Shown: positions 45,534 to 54,295 of the stretch, in pieces
Position numbering within the stretch: position 1 is the stretch's first letter
Layout of the letters: the number at the start of each line of letters is the position of its first letter
Source: Lachnospiraceae bacterium
GTDB taxonomy: Bacteria > Bacillota > Clostridia > Lachnospirales > Lachnospiraceae
Assembly (NCBI GenBank): GCA_024691305.1
Contig: JAILNS010000002.1
Location: 32,668 to 96,667 of the forward strand
Direction of reading: 5' to 3'
Length of the DNA stretch: 64,000 bases
Made by a program: the position numbers and the translations under genes
The notes under the pieces: model-generated
What the model was told of the DNA's origin: nothing
Database searches by the model: none
Seen by the model: the letters and a program-made list of their open reading frames with translations, nothing else

Positions 45534-46666
45534 CCTATCACCTTAAGCATTCGTGCTTCCTCTCTAAGTCCCCTGAGCGCATTCTTTACGGAAGGATCGA
45601 GAAGGCTTCCGGCAAACTCGATAAAGAATCTGTACTCCCAGTCCCTGTCCTCGATAGGTCTTGATTCTATTCTCGTCATATTCAGATCGTTATATATGAA
45701 ATGCGAAAGCATATGATATAAGGATCCGCTCGCATGCGGAACTTCAAGACATATGCTGACCCTGGAAGCATCTTTTACAAAGATCTTCTGGTTGCAGACG
45801 ATTATAAAACGGGTCTGATTTCCTTCCGATCTGTTAACGCCTTCTTCGAATATCTTAAGTCCGTAGATCTTAGCAGCCTGGGCGCTTGCTATCGCAGCCT
45901 GTGTGGGATCGTTATCATCCCTTACCTTTTGAGCCGCAAAAGCGTTGTTTTGCATACTTATCTGCTTCCATCCGGGATGCTCTTTTAAATATCGCGCTGA
46001 TTGCATGAGCGATTGCGGATGGGAGTAGACCGTCTTTATATCATCCAATTTTCCGTCCGGTACACCCATCAGACAGTGCTTGATCTTGATAACCTGTTCG
46101 CCCACGATATAACTTTCGAATTCGACCAAAAGATCATATATCTGGGAAACAGATCCCGCAGTGGAGTTCTCGATCGGAAGGACCGCAAAATCTGCACTTC
46201 CCTCATCGAGTGCAATAAAAGCATCCCTGAACGTATCCACATGAAAACAGTTGACCTCATCACCGAAATATGTGAGCATCGCCATCTGTGAATAAGCACC
46301 TTCCGCACCCTGAAAAACCACTCTGGCATGATCGGTATCGAGTTTATCCACCGCTATAAAAGGAAGTCTTCCGATAGTGCCGCTTTCCGTAAGCTTGCTG
46401 TACTGAAGTTTACGGGACATACACATTATCTGTTCAAACAGTTCCTCTATACCCTTGGCATTAAAATCATTATGTGTCATCGCCTTGACTGTGGCGAGTT
46501 TGCTTTTTTCGCGCTCGGGGTCCAAAACCCGTCTTCCGTTTGCTATCTTATAATCCGCTACCTTATCGCACACCGCCATACGTTCTTCATAGAGTTTGAC
46601 TATCTGTGAATCTATGCTGTCGAGTTGTGTGCGAAGTTCCCCAAGATCGGGCGTCTTATCGTTCAT
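45524..46666 (-). CDS. pheA: Bifunctional chorismate mutase/prephenate dehydratase
   Basis: I start at ATG 46666 because GAGGA lies seven bases upstream, giving 380 residues. A chorismate mutase domain (about 8-90, LRTQLDSIDSQIVKLYEERM) is followed by prephenate dehydratase (about 115-290, FQGAEGAYSQMA, PIENSTAGSV and the catalytic TRF in NQTRFIIV) and a regulatory ACT domain with ESRP (about 305-375) that binds phenylalanine. The enzyme leads to phenylpyruvate for Phe synthesis. The reversed overlap with the DUF815 gene makes it first in this operon. Confidence 0.96.
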   Translation of the reverse strand: MNDKTPDLGELRTQLDSIDSQIVKLYEERMAVCDKVADYKIANGRRVLDPEREKSKLATVKAMTHNDFNAKGIEELFEQIMCMSRKLQYSKLTESGTIGRLPFIAVDKLDTDHARVVFQGAEGAYSQMAMLTYFGDEVNCFHVDTFRDAFIALDEGSADFAVLPIENSTAGSVSQIYDLLVEFESYIVGEQVIKIKHCLMGVPDGKLDDIKTVYSHPQSLMQSARYLKEHPGWKQISMQNNAFAAQKVRDDNDPTQAAIASAQAAKIYGLKIFEEGVNRSEGNQTRFIIVCNQKIFVKDASRVSICLEVPHASGSLYHMLSHFIYNDLNMTRIESRPIEDRDWEYRFFIEFAGSLLDPSVKNALRGLREEARMLKVIGCF

Positions 46667-46795
46667 TTGTCCATCCTCAAAGATCATATATTTCAATGCT
46701 TAACGTAACTATTACATTCTATCACAAATATGGTAAAATTATATAACAAAACAGGCTGTTCACAAACGACTATTACACAAAGGAGAACGCCGCCC

Positions 46796-47839
46796 ATGGC
46801 AAAAAAACAAAGCGGAACAAATATAATATTTCTGATAGGCATAGGCAGTGTGATCATACTGTTCATACTTCTTACGATAATATTCAATATACTAAACAAG
46901 ATTCCCGATAATGATCCCTCCACAGTAGGAAACACGGCTGGGAACTTAAACAACGGAGGATATTTTTGTGAAAGCGGCGATAAAGTTTATTTTTCAAACG
47001 CTTACGATCACGGATATCTGTATTCCATGAACAAGGATCAGACAGAACTAAAGAGGCTGTATAACAGCGACTGTTCAAATATATGCGCAGGAGGAGATTA
47101 CCTGTACTTTTGTATGGAGACTCCAAAAGGCGGGAGCGGTCTCGGATTTGTGATAAAGACTGCCGGGGTTTACCGAGCCACCAAAAACGGGACCAAGGTA
47201 ACATGTATGACCTCCGATGATTCACTTATAATGAACCTCGTCGGAAGCACCCTTTATTATCAGGCAGGAACAGGTACCGGAGTAGGCCTAAAAAAGGTCG
47301 GCATAAGAGGCGATGAAGAAGAAAGCGTGATACAGGATACATTTGTACTTAATCCCGCATGTGCCGTTGACGGAAACATATACTACGGCGGAACGCAAGA
47401 AGACCATTATCTGTATGCATTCAATACCGCATCCGAGACAGCCACAGCCGTTTGGGACGGTGATGTATGGAATCCTGTTTATGAAGGCGGTTACTTCTAT
47501 TACATGGATATTTCCGATGACTATAAGATCTGCAGATACTCTCCGTCGAACCGGACGGTGGAAATACTGACTCACGAAAGAGCAGATAATTTTAATGTCG
47601 GTTACGGATATGTATATTACATCGTTTCGGTAGGTGATATGCCGGGACTCTACAGGGTAAGATATGACGGAACCGGCAACGAACAGATTTACAGCGGATA
47701 TGTAAGCGATGTAAATATCACATCGACATATACTTATTTCAGAGCCTATAATACCGATTATCCGATCTACTGTATACCTACGGCGGGCGGTTCCGCATTT
47801 GAATTTACTGCAGCAAGAGATGCTGCGTCAAACAACTGA
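46796..47839 (+). CDS. DUF5050-like membrane-anchored beta-propeller protein
   Basis: The chosen ATG at 46796 has AAAGGAG ten bases upstream. The 347-residue protein has an N-terminal membrane helix (about 9-33) and an outer domain with repeating YFSN.., YLYFCME, YYQAG, YYGG, YFYYMD, YVYYIVS motifs at 45-55 residue intervals, the DUF5050 propeller pattern. It has no lipobox. It faces folBK and their coding 3' ends overlap by 73 bp. Its function is unknown; such domains often sense or bind cell-wall or outer ligands. Confidence 0.75.
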   Translation: MAKKQSGTNIIFLIGIGSVIILFILLTIIFNILNKIPDNDPSTVGNTAGNLNNGGYFCESGDKVYFSNAYDHGYLYSMNKDQTELKRLYNSDCSNICAGGDYLYFCMETPKGGSGLGFVIKTAGVYRATKNGTKVTCMTSDDSLIMNLVGSTLYYQAGTGTGVGLKKVGIRGDEEESVIQDTFVLNPACAVDGNIYYGGTQEDHYLYAFNTASETATAVWDGDVWNPVYEGGYFYYMDISDDYKICRYSPSNRTVEILTHERADNFNVGYGYVYYIVSVGDMPGLYRVRYDGTGNEQIYSGYVSDVNITSTYTYFRAYNTDYPIYCIPTAGGSAFEFTAARDAASNN

Positions 47840-48630
47840 CGCATGCTCTTTTTATATACCGGATGTACCAGGTTCGGTGCGATCTCGCACATGGGTTTTA
47901 GTACAAACTCACGGTTTATCATGTCAGCATGGGGTATCGTGAGTTTTTCACTATCCAGGATCATATCATCATAAAGAAGAATATCCAGATCTATGGTACG
48001 CGGTCCCCAGTGGATCTTTCTTTCCCTGCCAAGCCGGTTTTCGATGAACTGAAGTCTGTCAAGAAGTATAAAAGGCGATAAATATGTCCTGACCTTTATG
48101 ACTCCGTTAAGGAAATCATCCTGTTTTACTCCGCCGTATGGCTTGGTCTCGATATAAGAGGATCTGCCGGTCACGGATATTTCAGGCGATTCTTCTATCA
48201 TTCCGACCGCCTTATCAAGGTATTCACGTCTGTCTCCGATATTGGACCCGAGTGCAATATATGCCGTGTGCCTTCTTAGCTCAACACTCACCGAAACATC
48301 TTCTATCTCAAGGCCTATCGGCGCCTCGGGTTTACTTACTGACAACTCGATACCTTCAACTTGCGGGTATTCGTTAAGTACCGCTTCCGCCACAGTATAT
48401 GCGGATCTTTCTATCAGGTCATATTTATTCTCCGAAAAAACACGGTAAATAAGTTTGGCAGCATCACTGTAACTTACCGTATCATCAAGTTTGTCGCTGT
48501 GTCCCGGAACATACAGATCGGTATAAAGGACCGCACTGACATAGAAATTCTGTCCGGTCTCTTTTTCCGAATCATGTACTCCGTGATATGCATAAATATG
48601 AAGATTTTTGATCGTGATCTTATCCATCAT
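47767..48630 (-). CDS. folBK: FolBK, dihydroneopterin aldolase fused to HPPK
   Basis: The 287-residue protein joins two folate enzymes. Residues about 1-118 are a FolB domain (LHIYAYHGVHDSEKETGQNF, and VSKPEAPIG at about 104-112). Residues about 120-285 are 6-hydroxymethyl-dihydropterin pyrophosphokinase FolK (AYIALGSNIGDRREYLDKAV, WGPRTIDLDILLYDD, IPHADMINREFVL). The steps are dihydroneopterin cleavage and pyrophosphorylation. The start overlaps folP as ATGA. Its last 24 codons overlap the convergent DUF5050 gene. Confidence 0.95.
   Translation of the reverse strand: MMDKITIKNLHIYAYHGVHDSEKETGQNFYVSAVLYTDLYVPGHSDKLDDTVSYSDAAKLIYRVFSENKYDLIERSAYTVAEAVLNEYPQVEGIELSVSKPEAPIGLEIEDVSVSVELRRHTAYIALGSNIGDRREYLDKAVGMIEESPEISVTGRSSYIETKPYGGVKQDDFLNGVIKVRTYLSPFILLDRLQFIENRLGRERKIHWGPRTIDLDILLYDDMILDSEKLTIPHADMINREFVLKPMCEIAPNLVHPVYKKSMRQLFDAASLAAVNSNAEPPAVGIQ
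47824..47852 (+). terminator. Terminator of the DUF5050 gene inside folBK
   Basis: TGCGTCA (47824-47830) and TGACGCA (47837-47843) form a perfect 7-bp stem with a 6-base loop, followed by TGCTCTTTTTATA on the plus strand. The stem includes the stop codon of the upstream gene and lies antisense to folBK coding sequence. Confidence 0.65.
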
Positions 48631-49451
48631 TCGTATTCCCTGATTGCTTCAAGCATCTTTATCATACGTTTATGTTCTTTTACATCATGCACTCTTACAA
48701 AAGATATCCTGTGAGTCACAGCCCATGCGGTGGTAGCAAGGCTTCCTTCAAGCCTTTCGCTTACGGGAAGATCCAGTACCTGTCCTATGACCGATTTTCT
48801 GCTTGCTCCGAGAAGTACCGGATATCCAAGTGCCTTTATCTTATCAATTTTGCCCATAACCTCTAAATTATGACCGGTATTCTTTGCAAATCCCACTCCG
48901 GGATCCATTATGATATTTTCCGGGCTTATTCCTGCGTCAATGGCGAGTTTTTCACATCTTTTCAGGTCTGATATGACATCTGTCATAAAGTCATCATATT
49001 CGGGTTTATCGGGTTTGGTCATGACACGGTTATGCATAAGGCAAATGGGAATATGTGCTCCCGCAACAACATCGGCCATCTGTTCATCGGCGGTAAGTCC
49101 CCATATATCATTGATCATGTCGGCTCCGGCTCCGATACCGGCCCAGGCTACACTGTTTTTGGATGTGTCCAGGCTTATCGGTACATCAAATCTCGATCTG
49201 ATCGCTTCTATCACCGGAAGGACTCGTTCCATCTCCTCCTCGGCGGATACGGGTGTATAGCCGGGTCTTGTGGATTCTCCGCCTATGTCTATCACATCGA
49301 CTCCGTCAAGAACCATCTGTCCGGCATGCAGAAGTGCTGCTTCCAAATTGCAATAATGACCCCCGTCCGAAAACGAATCGGGAGTCACATTCAATATTCC
49401 GAATATATAAGTATGGTTTTCGGTGTCGAATTCCCGACTTCCTATACGCAT
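48627..49451 (-). CDS. folP: Dihydropteroate synthase
   Basis: The 274-residue TIM-barrel enzyme has LNVTPDSFSDGG (about 20-31), the IGGESTRPGY loop (about 56-65) and GASRKSVIG (about 217-225), all family hallmarks. It joins pABA to hydroxymethyl-dihydropterin pyrophosphate and is the sulfonamide target. It lies between folE and folBK with a CGAGGA site. No resistance-type insertion is apparent in the visible loop motifs. Confidence 0.97.
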   Translation of the reverse strand: MRIGSREFDTENHTYIFGILNVTPDSFSDGGHYCNLEAALLHAGQMVLDGVDVIDIGGESTRPGYTPVSAEEEMERVLPVIEAIRSRFDVPISLDTSKNSVAWAGIGAGADMINDIWGLTADEQMADVVAGAHIPICLMHNRVMTKPDKPEYDDFMTDVISDLKRCEKLAIDAGISPENIIMDPGVGFAKNTGHNLEVMGKIDKIKALGYPVLLGASRKSVIGQVLDLPVSERLEGSLATTAWAVTHRISFVRVHDVKEHKRMIKMLEAIREYE

Positions 49452-49479
49452 ATCATTTCCTCGAATAAATACTTGCTAT

Positions 49480-50058
49480 TCAGACTTCAAGGAGCCTGAA
49501 AAACCTTTCCTCAAGTTCGTGTTCCTTTTCAAAAATACCGCGTTTTGCGACGGTCACGGTCTTAGTCCCGCCCTTTTTGACGCCGCGCATGGACATACAC
49601 ATATGCTCAGCCTTTAATACGACTATGACTCCTTCGCAATCCAGATTCTCATATACGGCATCTGCTATCTGTCCCGTCATCTGCTCCTGTATCTGCGGTC
49701 TTCTTGCATATGTTTCCACGGTACGTGCAAGTTTGCTGAGTCCCACCACTCTTTTCTTAGGTATATATCCGACATAAGCCTGTCCGAAAAAGGGCATAAA
49801 ATGATGCTCGCACATGGAATAAAAAGGAATATCCTTCTCGACTATCATATCGGTGCCTGAAGCTTCAAAAGTTCTGGATAACTGCTTGGCCGGATCCTCA
49901 TCCATTCCCGCAAAGATCTCGCCGCACATCCTTGCTATACGGTCGGGCGTTCCGATAAGCCCTTCCCTTTCGGGATCTTCCCCTATTCCCTCAAGCATGA
50001 GCCTGACGGCCTGTTTTATCTTATCTTCATCGATCATGATATTTTCGTTAATCTCCAT
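49480..50058 (-). CDS. folE: GTP cyclohydrolase I
   Basis: The 192-residue enzyme carries zinc and active-site motifs CEHHFMPFFGQAYVGYIP (about 79-96) and GLSKLARTVETYARRPQIQE (about 104-123), with CEGVIVVLKAEHMCMSMRG near the end. It makes dihydroneopterin triphosphate, the first folate step. The first ATG lacks a clear ribosome binding site, so coupling to folC (7-bp gap) or start at residue 7 is possible. Confidence 0.96.
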   Translation of the reverse strand: MEINENIMIDEDKIKQAVRLMLEGIGEDPEREGLIGTPDRIARMCGEIFAGMDEDPAKQLSRTFEASGTDMIVEKDIPFYSMCEHHFMPFFGQAYVGYIPKKRVVGLSKLARTVETYARRPQIQEQMTGQIADAVYENLDCEGVIVVLKAEHMCMSMRGVKKGGTKTVTVAKRGIFEKEHELEERFFRLLEV

Positions 50059-50065
50059 TCATTAT

Positions 50066-51394
50066 TTATGTCGTTATCTGTTTCTTTTTAAGATATACGC
50101 TTTTACTGTCGACAAGCCTTCGTATCTCACCCAGAAAAGATAATGAACCAAATGCAAGTATCACCGAATCCTTATCTGCTAGAAGATATGCCATTTCAAG
50201 GGCTTCCTCCAGGGATCCTGCCACACTTACCATCCTGTTGTATCTGCTTACGGTATCGGCAAGTTCCTGTGCCGGAAGTGCACGAGGGTTATCAGGAGGG
50301 GTCACGGTTATTATATGCGCCGCATGCGGTCCCATTATCTCGGCGATCGCAGGATAGTTCTTATCTCCGAGTACACCGAAAATATATATGATCTTGCCTT
50401 TTTCCTCCTCGTTATGAAGGAAATAATCAACAGTCTCTGAAAGCCTTCTTGCGGCATTTTCGTTGTGTGCACCGTCCACTATGACCATAGGGTTCTTTGC
50501 TATTATTTCAAATCTCCCGGGCCACGCAGCTTTAATGAGTCCGTCTTTTATCTTATTCTCATCTATCTTTATCTTTTCTTTCTTCAGGGCTTCTATCGCG
50601 GATATTGCGATCATCGCATTTTCCGTCTGCCAAGTCCCGATCAGGGATATCTTAAGCCCCTTGTATTTTCCGTAATCAAAAGAGGATGCCTTAAGGCCCT
50701 GCTTAAGATTCTTAACATTAGCGGGATCTGCTATCGTAAGATCTGCTTTTTCCAGGGAGGCCCTGGCCTTGATCACATTCAGTATCTCCTGAGACTGAGC
50801 AATGGTCACGACATGCGTGCCTTTTTTGATGATCCCGGATTTCTCTTTTGCAATAGCTTCCACAGTCTTGCCCAGATATCTTGTGTGATCAAGACTTATA
50901 CGGGTTATGACACTGACCAGGGGAGCATGAATGATATTCGTAGCATCCTGCGCTCCGCCCATTCCGCATTCCAATACAACGATCTCACATCCGGCTTCCA
51001 TGAAGATCATAAACGCAAGCGCCGTCTCTATCTCAAACAGGGTCGGTTCTTCACTGCCTTCGAGCACCATAAGATCTGATGCTGCTTTTACCTCTTCAAG
51101 ATTTCTGCAGTAAGCCGCTTGTGATACGTTTCTTCCGTTTATCTGATAACGCTCTCTGTCCTCGACAACTGCGGGAGACGTGTATCGTCCGACTTTATAG
51201 CCGGATTCGTTAAGAATTTCGGATATATAAGCACAGACCGAACCTTTGCCGTTAGTCCCCGCAACATGGATAAAATTAAGGCTGTTTTGGGGATCACCCA
51301 GTTTGGCGCATAAATTACGCATACGATCCAGACCCGGCTTGATACCGGATACGGACAGATGCTCTATGTATCTTTGTGCTTCGTTCAAATTCAT
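50066..51394 (-). CDS. folC: Folylpolyglutamate/dihydrofolate synthase
   Basis: The 442-residue Mur-ligase-type enzyme has the ATP loop HVAGTNGKGSVCAYI (about 43-57), the TSPAVVEDRERYQING loop (about 76-91) and VIVDGAHNENAA (about 308-319). It adds glutamate to folate and probably glutamate to dihydropteroate. It is first in the minus-strand folate operon folC-folE-folP-folBK. The start site has only a weak ribosome binding sequence (AGAAGAA). Confidence 0.95.
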   Translation of the reverse strand: MNLNEAQRYIEHLSVSGIKPGLDRMRNLCAKLGDPQNSLNFIHVAGTNGKGSVCAYISEILNESGYKVGRYTSPAVVEDRERYQINGRNVSQAAYCRNLEEVKAASDLMVLEGSEEPTLFEIETALAFMIFMEAGCEIVVLECGMGGAQDATNIIHAPLVSVITRISLDHTRYLGKTVEAIAKEKSGIIKKGTHVVTIAQSQEILNVIKARASLEKADLTIADPANVKNLKQGLKASSFDYGKYKGLKISLIGTWQTENAMIAISAIEALKKEKIKIDENKIKDGLIKAAWPGRFEIIAKNPMVIVDGAHNENAARRLSETVDYFLHNEEEKGKIIYIFGVLGDKNYPAIAEIMGPHAAHIITVTPPDNPRALPAQELADTVSRYNRMVSVAGSLEEALEMAYLLADKDSVILAFGSLSFLGEIRRLVDSKSVYLKKKQITT

Positions 51395-51473
51395 ATTCTT
51401 CTGATCAGATACGTGGTTGATGGTTCGGTCTAGTATGGTTTACATAATGTTTATGCCCCTCAGGTTTTGAGGT

Positions 51474-51917
51474 TTACATAATGTCGGCAGAATCAAAATC
51501 TCCGTCTTCGGACATCGCACCGATATTTAACATATTCATCGTGCGGCGCTTGATTCTTGCTCTCTCGGATGCTTCAAGGATAAAATTCTTGATCTCTTTG
51601 GAATGCTTGATATGTCTAAGTTCAAGTTTGGGATCGGTAGTATCACCGGTATAGCAGGTGATCGTGCCAAGCCCCGCCATTCTTTCTATCAAAGATGCAT
51701 GAAGCTGCACATCCTGAACCTTGTACATATAGCAGTCATTTTCATTTTTAGTGAAGAAACCGGTGTCTATCGTAAGCATATCTTCACGTACTGTATATTT
51801 GGTAAATGTAAAAGGGAGACCAAAAAGAAGCCATCTCTTGCGCTCCACATACTGTTTGGATTCTACTGCCTCGGCCGTATCCTTGTTCACATCATTTACA
51901 TTCATTTCGTTACTCAT
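51474..51917 (-). CDS. Soluble bacterial PH-domain protein (DUF304/bPH_2 type)
   Basis: I start at ATG 51917, with GGAAAGGGG eight bases upstream, rather than 120 bases earlier. The 147-residue protein has a bacterial PH fold: KRWLLFGLPFTFTKYTVRED, then YMYKVQDVQLHASLIERMAG (about 73-92) and GTITCYTG, the YdbS/DUF304 pattern. The membrane helices usually preceding this domain are absent, so it is predicted soluble. It precedes folC by 79 bp on the same strand. Function unknown. Confidence 0.75.
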   Translation of the reverse strand: MSNEMNVNDVNKDTAEAVESKQYVERKRWLLFGLPFTFTKYTVREDMLTIDTGFFTKNENDCYMYKVQDVQLHASLIERMAGLGTITCYTGDTTDPKLELRHIKHSKEIKNFILEASERARIKRRTMNMLNIGAMSEDGDFDSADIM

Positions 51918-52035
51918 ATAAATCCCCTTTCCGTAAAAAGTGTTCACAAGACAGTTTATCACATTCACGGTGTCATTCCCACTCAAAGTTGAGATCGTTT
52001 TTATTTCGAAGTGGATCTTGTTTTTGTTCCTAAAC

Positions 52036-52107
52036 ATGTTTTCGGGTTAAAGCATGTTTTTGGTTGAACGTATGTTTTTGATTGAAAGCATGTTTTGGTT
52101 TTGGTAT
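52036..52107. repeat. Four tandem 18-bp repeats upstream of the nitroreductase gene
   Basis: Four units begin with ATG at 52036, 52054, 52072 and 52090, exactly 18 bases apart, with consensus ATGTTTTTGGTTGAAAGC; the fourth diverges at its end. The -35 element of the following promoter lies in the third unit. Confidence 0.85.
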
Positions 52108-52110
52108 ACT
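52082..52110 (+). promoter_or_regulatory. Promoter of the nitroreductase gene
   Basis: TTGAAA (52082-52087) and TATACT (52105-52110) are 17 bases apart. The start near 52117 gives a 60-base leader ending in an AAGGAGGG site. Confidence 0.75.
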
Positions 52111-52176
52111 ACACGTTAAGGGTTATGGGCAAATAAGATCGGCCCGGATTTTAATAAGATTAAGGAGGGACTACAG

Positions 52177-52719
52177 GTGACCGTTAAGGATTGTATCAAA
52201 ACCCGCAGGAGTATACGTAAATTCAAAGCAGATCCCATTGATCATGCGATCATCGAGGATATAATAGCAGATGCAGCATATGCTCCGAGCTGGAAGAATT
52301 CACAAACCGTAAGATATATCGTTTGCGAAGGTGCATGCAAGGACCGTATCGCCGATGAAGCAACTACCATTTGGCCCGGAAACGGAGCAATAATCAAACA
52401 GGCTCCCGCACTTATATGTGTTATATCCATAGACAAGAGAAGCGGATATGAACGTGACGGTTCCGCCTCTACTCCCAAGGAAGACGGATGGACCATGTAT
52501 GATGCAGGTGTTGCATCACAGACTCTGTGTTTATCCGCTCATGACCACGGACTTGGTACCGTTATCATGGGATTATATGATGAGAGCACCGTTATCGACA
52601 TTCTCGGTCTGGAAGAAGGACGTTCCGTATCGGCACTCATCCCGATCGGTTATCCCGACATTGATCCCGATGCTCCCAAGCGTAAAGAAGTATCGGACCT
52701 GTTATCATTTAAATCGTAA
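52177..52719 (+). CDS. Nitroreductase-family FMN oxidoreductase
   Basis: The 180-residue protein has the nitroreductase N-terminal motif RRSIRKFKADPID (about 10-22), the segment ADAAYAPSWKNSQTVRYIV and the C-terminal GYPDIDPDAPKRKEV, where the family has its typical GYP. It binds FMN as a homodimer and reduces nitro compounds, quinones or similar with NAD(P)H; the true substrate cannot be read. The start is GTG with AAGGAGGG seven bases upstream. It has its own promoter and terminator. Confidence 0.88.
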   Translation: MTVKDCIKTRRSIRKFKADPIDHAIIEDIIADAAYAPSWKNSQTVRYIVCEGACKDRIADEATTIWPGNGAIIKQAPALICVISIDKRSGYERDGSASTPKEDGWTMYDAGVASQTLCLSAHDHGLGTVIMGLYDESTVIDILGLEEGRSVSALIPIGYPDIDPDAPKRKEVSDLLSFKS

Positions 52720-52724
52720 CTTTT

Positions 52725-52757
52725 AAGGAAGATCATTTTTGATCTTCCTTTTATTTT
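52725..52757 (+). terminator. Terminator after the nitroreductase gene
   Basis: AAGGAAGATC (52725-52734) and GATCTTCCTT (52741-52750) form a perfect 10-bp stem with a 6-base loop, followed by TTATTTT. Confidence 0.9.
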
Positions 52758-52762
52758 GTATG

Positions 52763-52776
52763 GCGGCCCCGGCCGC
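52763..52776 (+). other. GC-rich palindrome in the pyrB leader
   Basis: GCGGCC, a CC centre and GGCCGC form a short perfect inverted repeat 35 bases before the pyrB ATG. It may form a small hairpin; no PyrR-type binding loop or clear promoter is seen in this 91-bp gap. Confidence 0.5.
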
Positions 52777-52810
52777 ATTCAATAGTCACTATCATTTACG
52801 GAGGGAATAA

Positions 52811-53734
52811 ATGAGACACTTAATGAATCCTCTGGATTTTTCTGCCGCAGAGCTCGATGAGCTCTTCGATCTTGCAAAAAGCATATCGGAAGATCCGGAA
52901 AAATACTCACGCGTATGCAAGGGAAAGATACTTGCAACCTGCTTCTATGAGCCCAGCACACGAACACGCTTAAGTTTTGAATCGGCAATGCTAAGACTCG
53001 GAGGCGAAGTTCTCGGTTTCTCCGAAGCTTCATCATCCTCGGCCGCAAAAGGAGAAAGTGTATCCGATACAATAAGAGTCATATCCTGCTATGCGGATAT
53101 CTGTGCGATGAGACATCCCAAAGAAGGTGCTCCGATGGTTGCTGCATCAAGATCAGGTATTCCCGTGATAAATGCAGGTGACGGCGGACATCAGCACCCC
53201 ACCCAGACACTGACCGACCTCATGACTATCCGAACACTTAGAGGAAGTCTTAACAACTTCACGATCGGTCTTTGCGGAGACCTTAAATTCGGTCGTACCG
53301 TGCACTCCCTTATAGAAGCCCTGATGAGATACACCGGAATCCGCTTCATATTCATATCCCCTCCCGAACTCAAGATACCCGATTACATTACCGATGAGTT
53401 AAATGCCAAAGGCATCGAATACGAAGAAGTCATCCGTCTTGAAGACAGCATCGGAGATCTGGATATCTTATATATGACACGAGTACAGCGCGAGAGATTC
53501 TTTAACGAAGAAGACTATGTAAGACTTAAAGATTTTTATGTACTGACAAACGAAAAACTACAGCTTGCAAAAGAGAATATGATGGTCCTGCATCCTCTTC
53601 CGAGAGTCAATGAAATATCCGTTGAAGTGGACGATGACCCCAGAGCAGTATACTTTAAACAGGCTCAGTACGGAGTTTATGTAAGAATGGCACTTATCAT
53701 GACATTGTTGGGATTGGAGGTACAAAATGCTTAA
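52811..53734 (+). CDS. pyrB: Aspartate carbamoyltransferase catalytic chain
   Basis: The 307-residue enzyme forms N-carbamoyl-aspartate, the committed step of pyrimidine synthesis. The carbamoyl phosphate loop [15 protein letters not shown] is at about 48-62, the HPTQTL loop at about 137-142, and HPLPRVNEI at about 260-268. GGAGGG precedes the ATG. It is followed by pyrI, so this is the two-chain class B enzyme rather than the pyrB-only type of Bacillus. Confidence 0.97.
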   Translation: MRHLMNPLDFSAAELDELFDLAKSISEDPEKYSRVCKGKILATCFYEPSTRTRLSFESAMLRLGGEVLGFSEASSSSAAKGESVSDTIRVISCYADICAMRHPKEGAPMVAASRSGIPVINAGDGGHQHPTQTLTDLMTIRTLRGSLNNFTIGLCGDLKFGRTVHSLIEALMRYTGIRFIFISPPELKIPDYITDELNAKGIEYEEVIRLEDSIGDLDILYMTRVQRERFFNEEDYVRLKDFYVLTNEKLQLAKENMMVLHPLPRVNEISVEVDDDPRAVYFKQAQYGVYVRMALIMTLLGLEVQNA

Positions 53735-54170
53735 TATAGGTCAGATTGAAGAAGGTTTCGTATTGGATCATATTCAGGCAGGCAAAAGCATGTCGATATA
53801 TAAGCACCTGGGCCTTGATAAGAACGAGGATACCGTGGCGATAATCAAAAATGCACGCTCAAACAAAATGGGCCGAAAAGACATCTTAAAGGTAGAGTGC
53901 GATATAAACACCCTGGATCTCGATGTTTTGGCCTACATCGACCATAACATCACGGTAAATGTCGTTAAAGACGGTGAGATCGTAGACAAAAAAGAACTCG
54001 TTCTCCCCAAAGAGATCAAAAACGTCATCAAATGCCACAACCCCCGCTGCATCACATCCATCGAGCAGGGACTTCCGCACATATTCGTTCTCGCCGATGA
54101 AAAAAACGAAGTATACCGCTGCAAATACTGTGAAGAAAAATATGCTCCGAAGGATGGATCGGATATATAA
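53727..54170 (+). CDS. pyrI: Aspartate carbamoyltransferase regulatory chain
   Basis: The 147-residue protein has the allosteric domain that binds ATP/CTP (about 1-95, [11 protein letters not shown]) and a zinc domain with four cysteines: CHNPRC at about 108-113 and CKYCEE at about 136-141. It regulates PyrB by CTP and UTP. The ATG overlaps pyrB by 8 bp, with GGAGG five bases upstream. Confidence 0.97.
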   Translation: MLNIGQIEEGFVLDHIQAGKSMSIYKHLGLDKNEDTVAIIKNARSNKMGRKDILKVECDINTLDLDVLAYIDHNITVNVVKDGEIVDKKELVLPKEIKNVIKCHNPRCITSIEQGLPHIFVLADEKNEVYRCKYCEEKYAPKDGSDI

Positions 54171-54224
54171 AGCCGCATAGAAATATACAGTCACACAGAT
54201 GTTTGATTGATCCCTCACACACAA

Positions 54225-54260
54225 AAACAGGCCACCGATATGGTGACCTGTTTGTTTTTT
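54225..54260. terminator. Terminator between pyrI and pnp
   Basis: Arms 54225-54236 and 54242-54253 pair with one weak position and a 5-base loop. A T-run follows on the plus strand (TTTGTTTTTT) and T-rich sequence on the minus strand, so it may stop both converging genes. Confidence 0.85.
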
Positions 54261-54295
54261 GAATTATCTAAATGAAAGATTCATCATGGTTCCTG

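Noticed and set aside
52036..52107. Tandem 18-bp repeats considered as a CRISPR array
   Set aside because: Units are directly adjacent without spacers, are too short and no cas genes exist.
52720..52810. PyrR-dependent attenuator before pyrB
   Set aside because: The gap holds the nitroreductase terminator and a small GC palindrome only; there is no room for antiterminator and binding loop.
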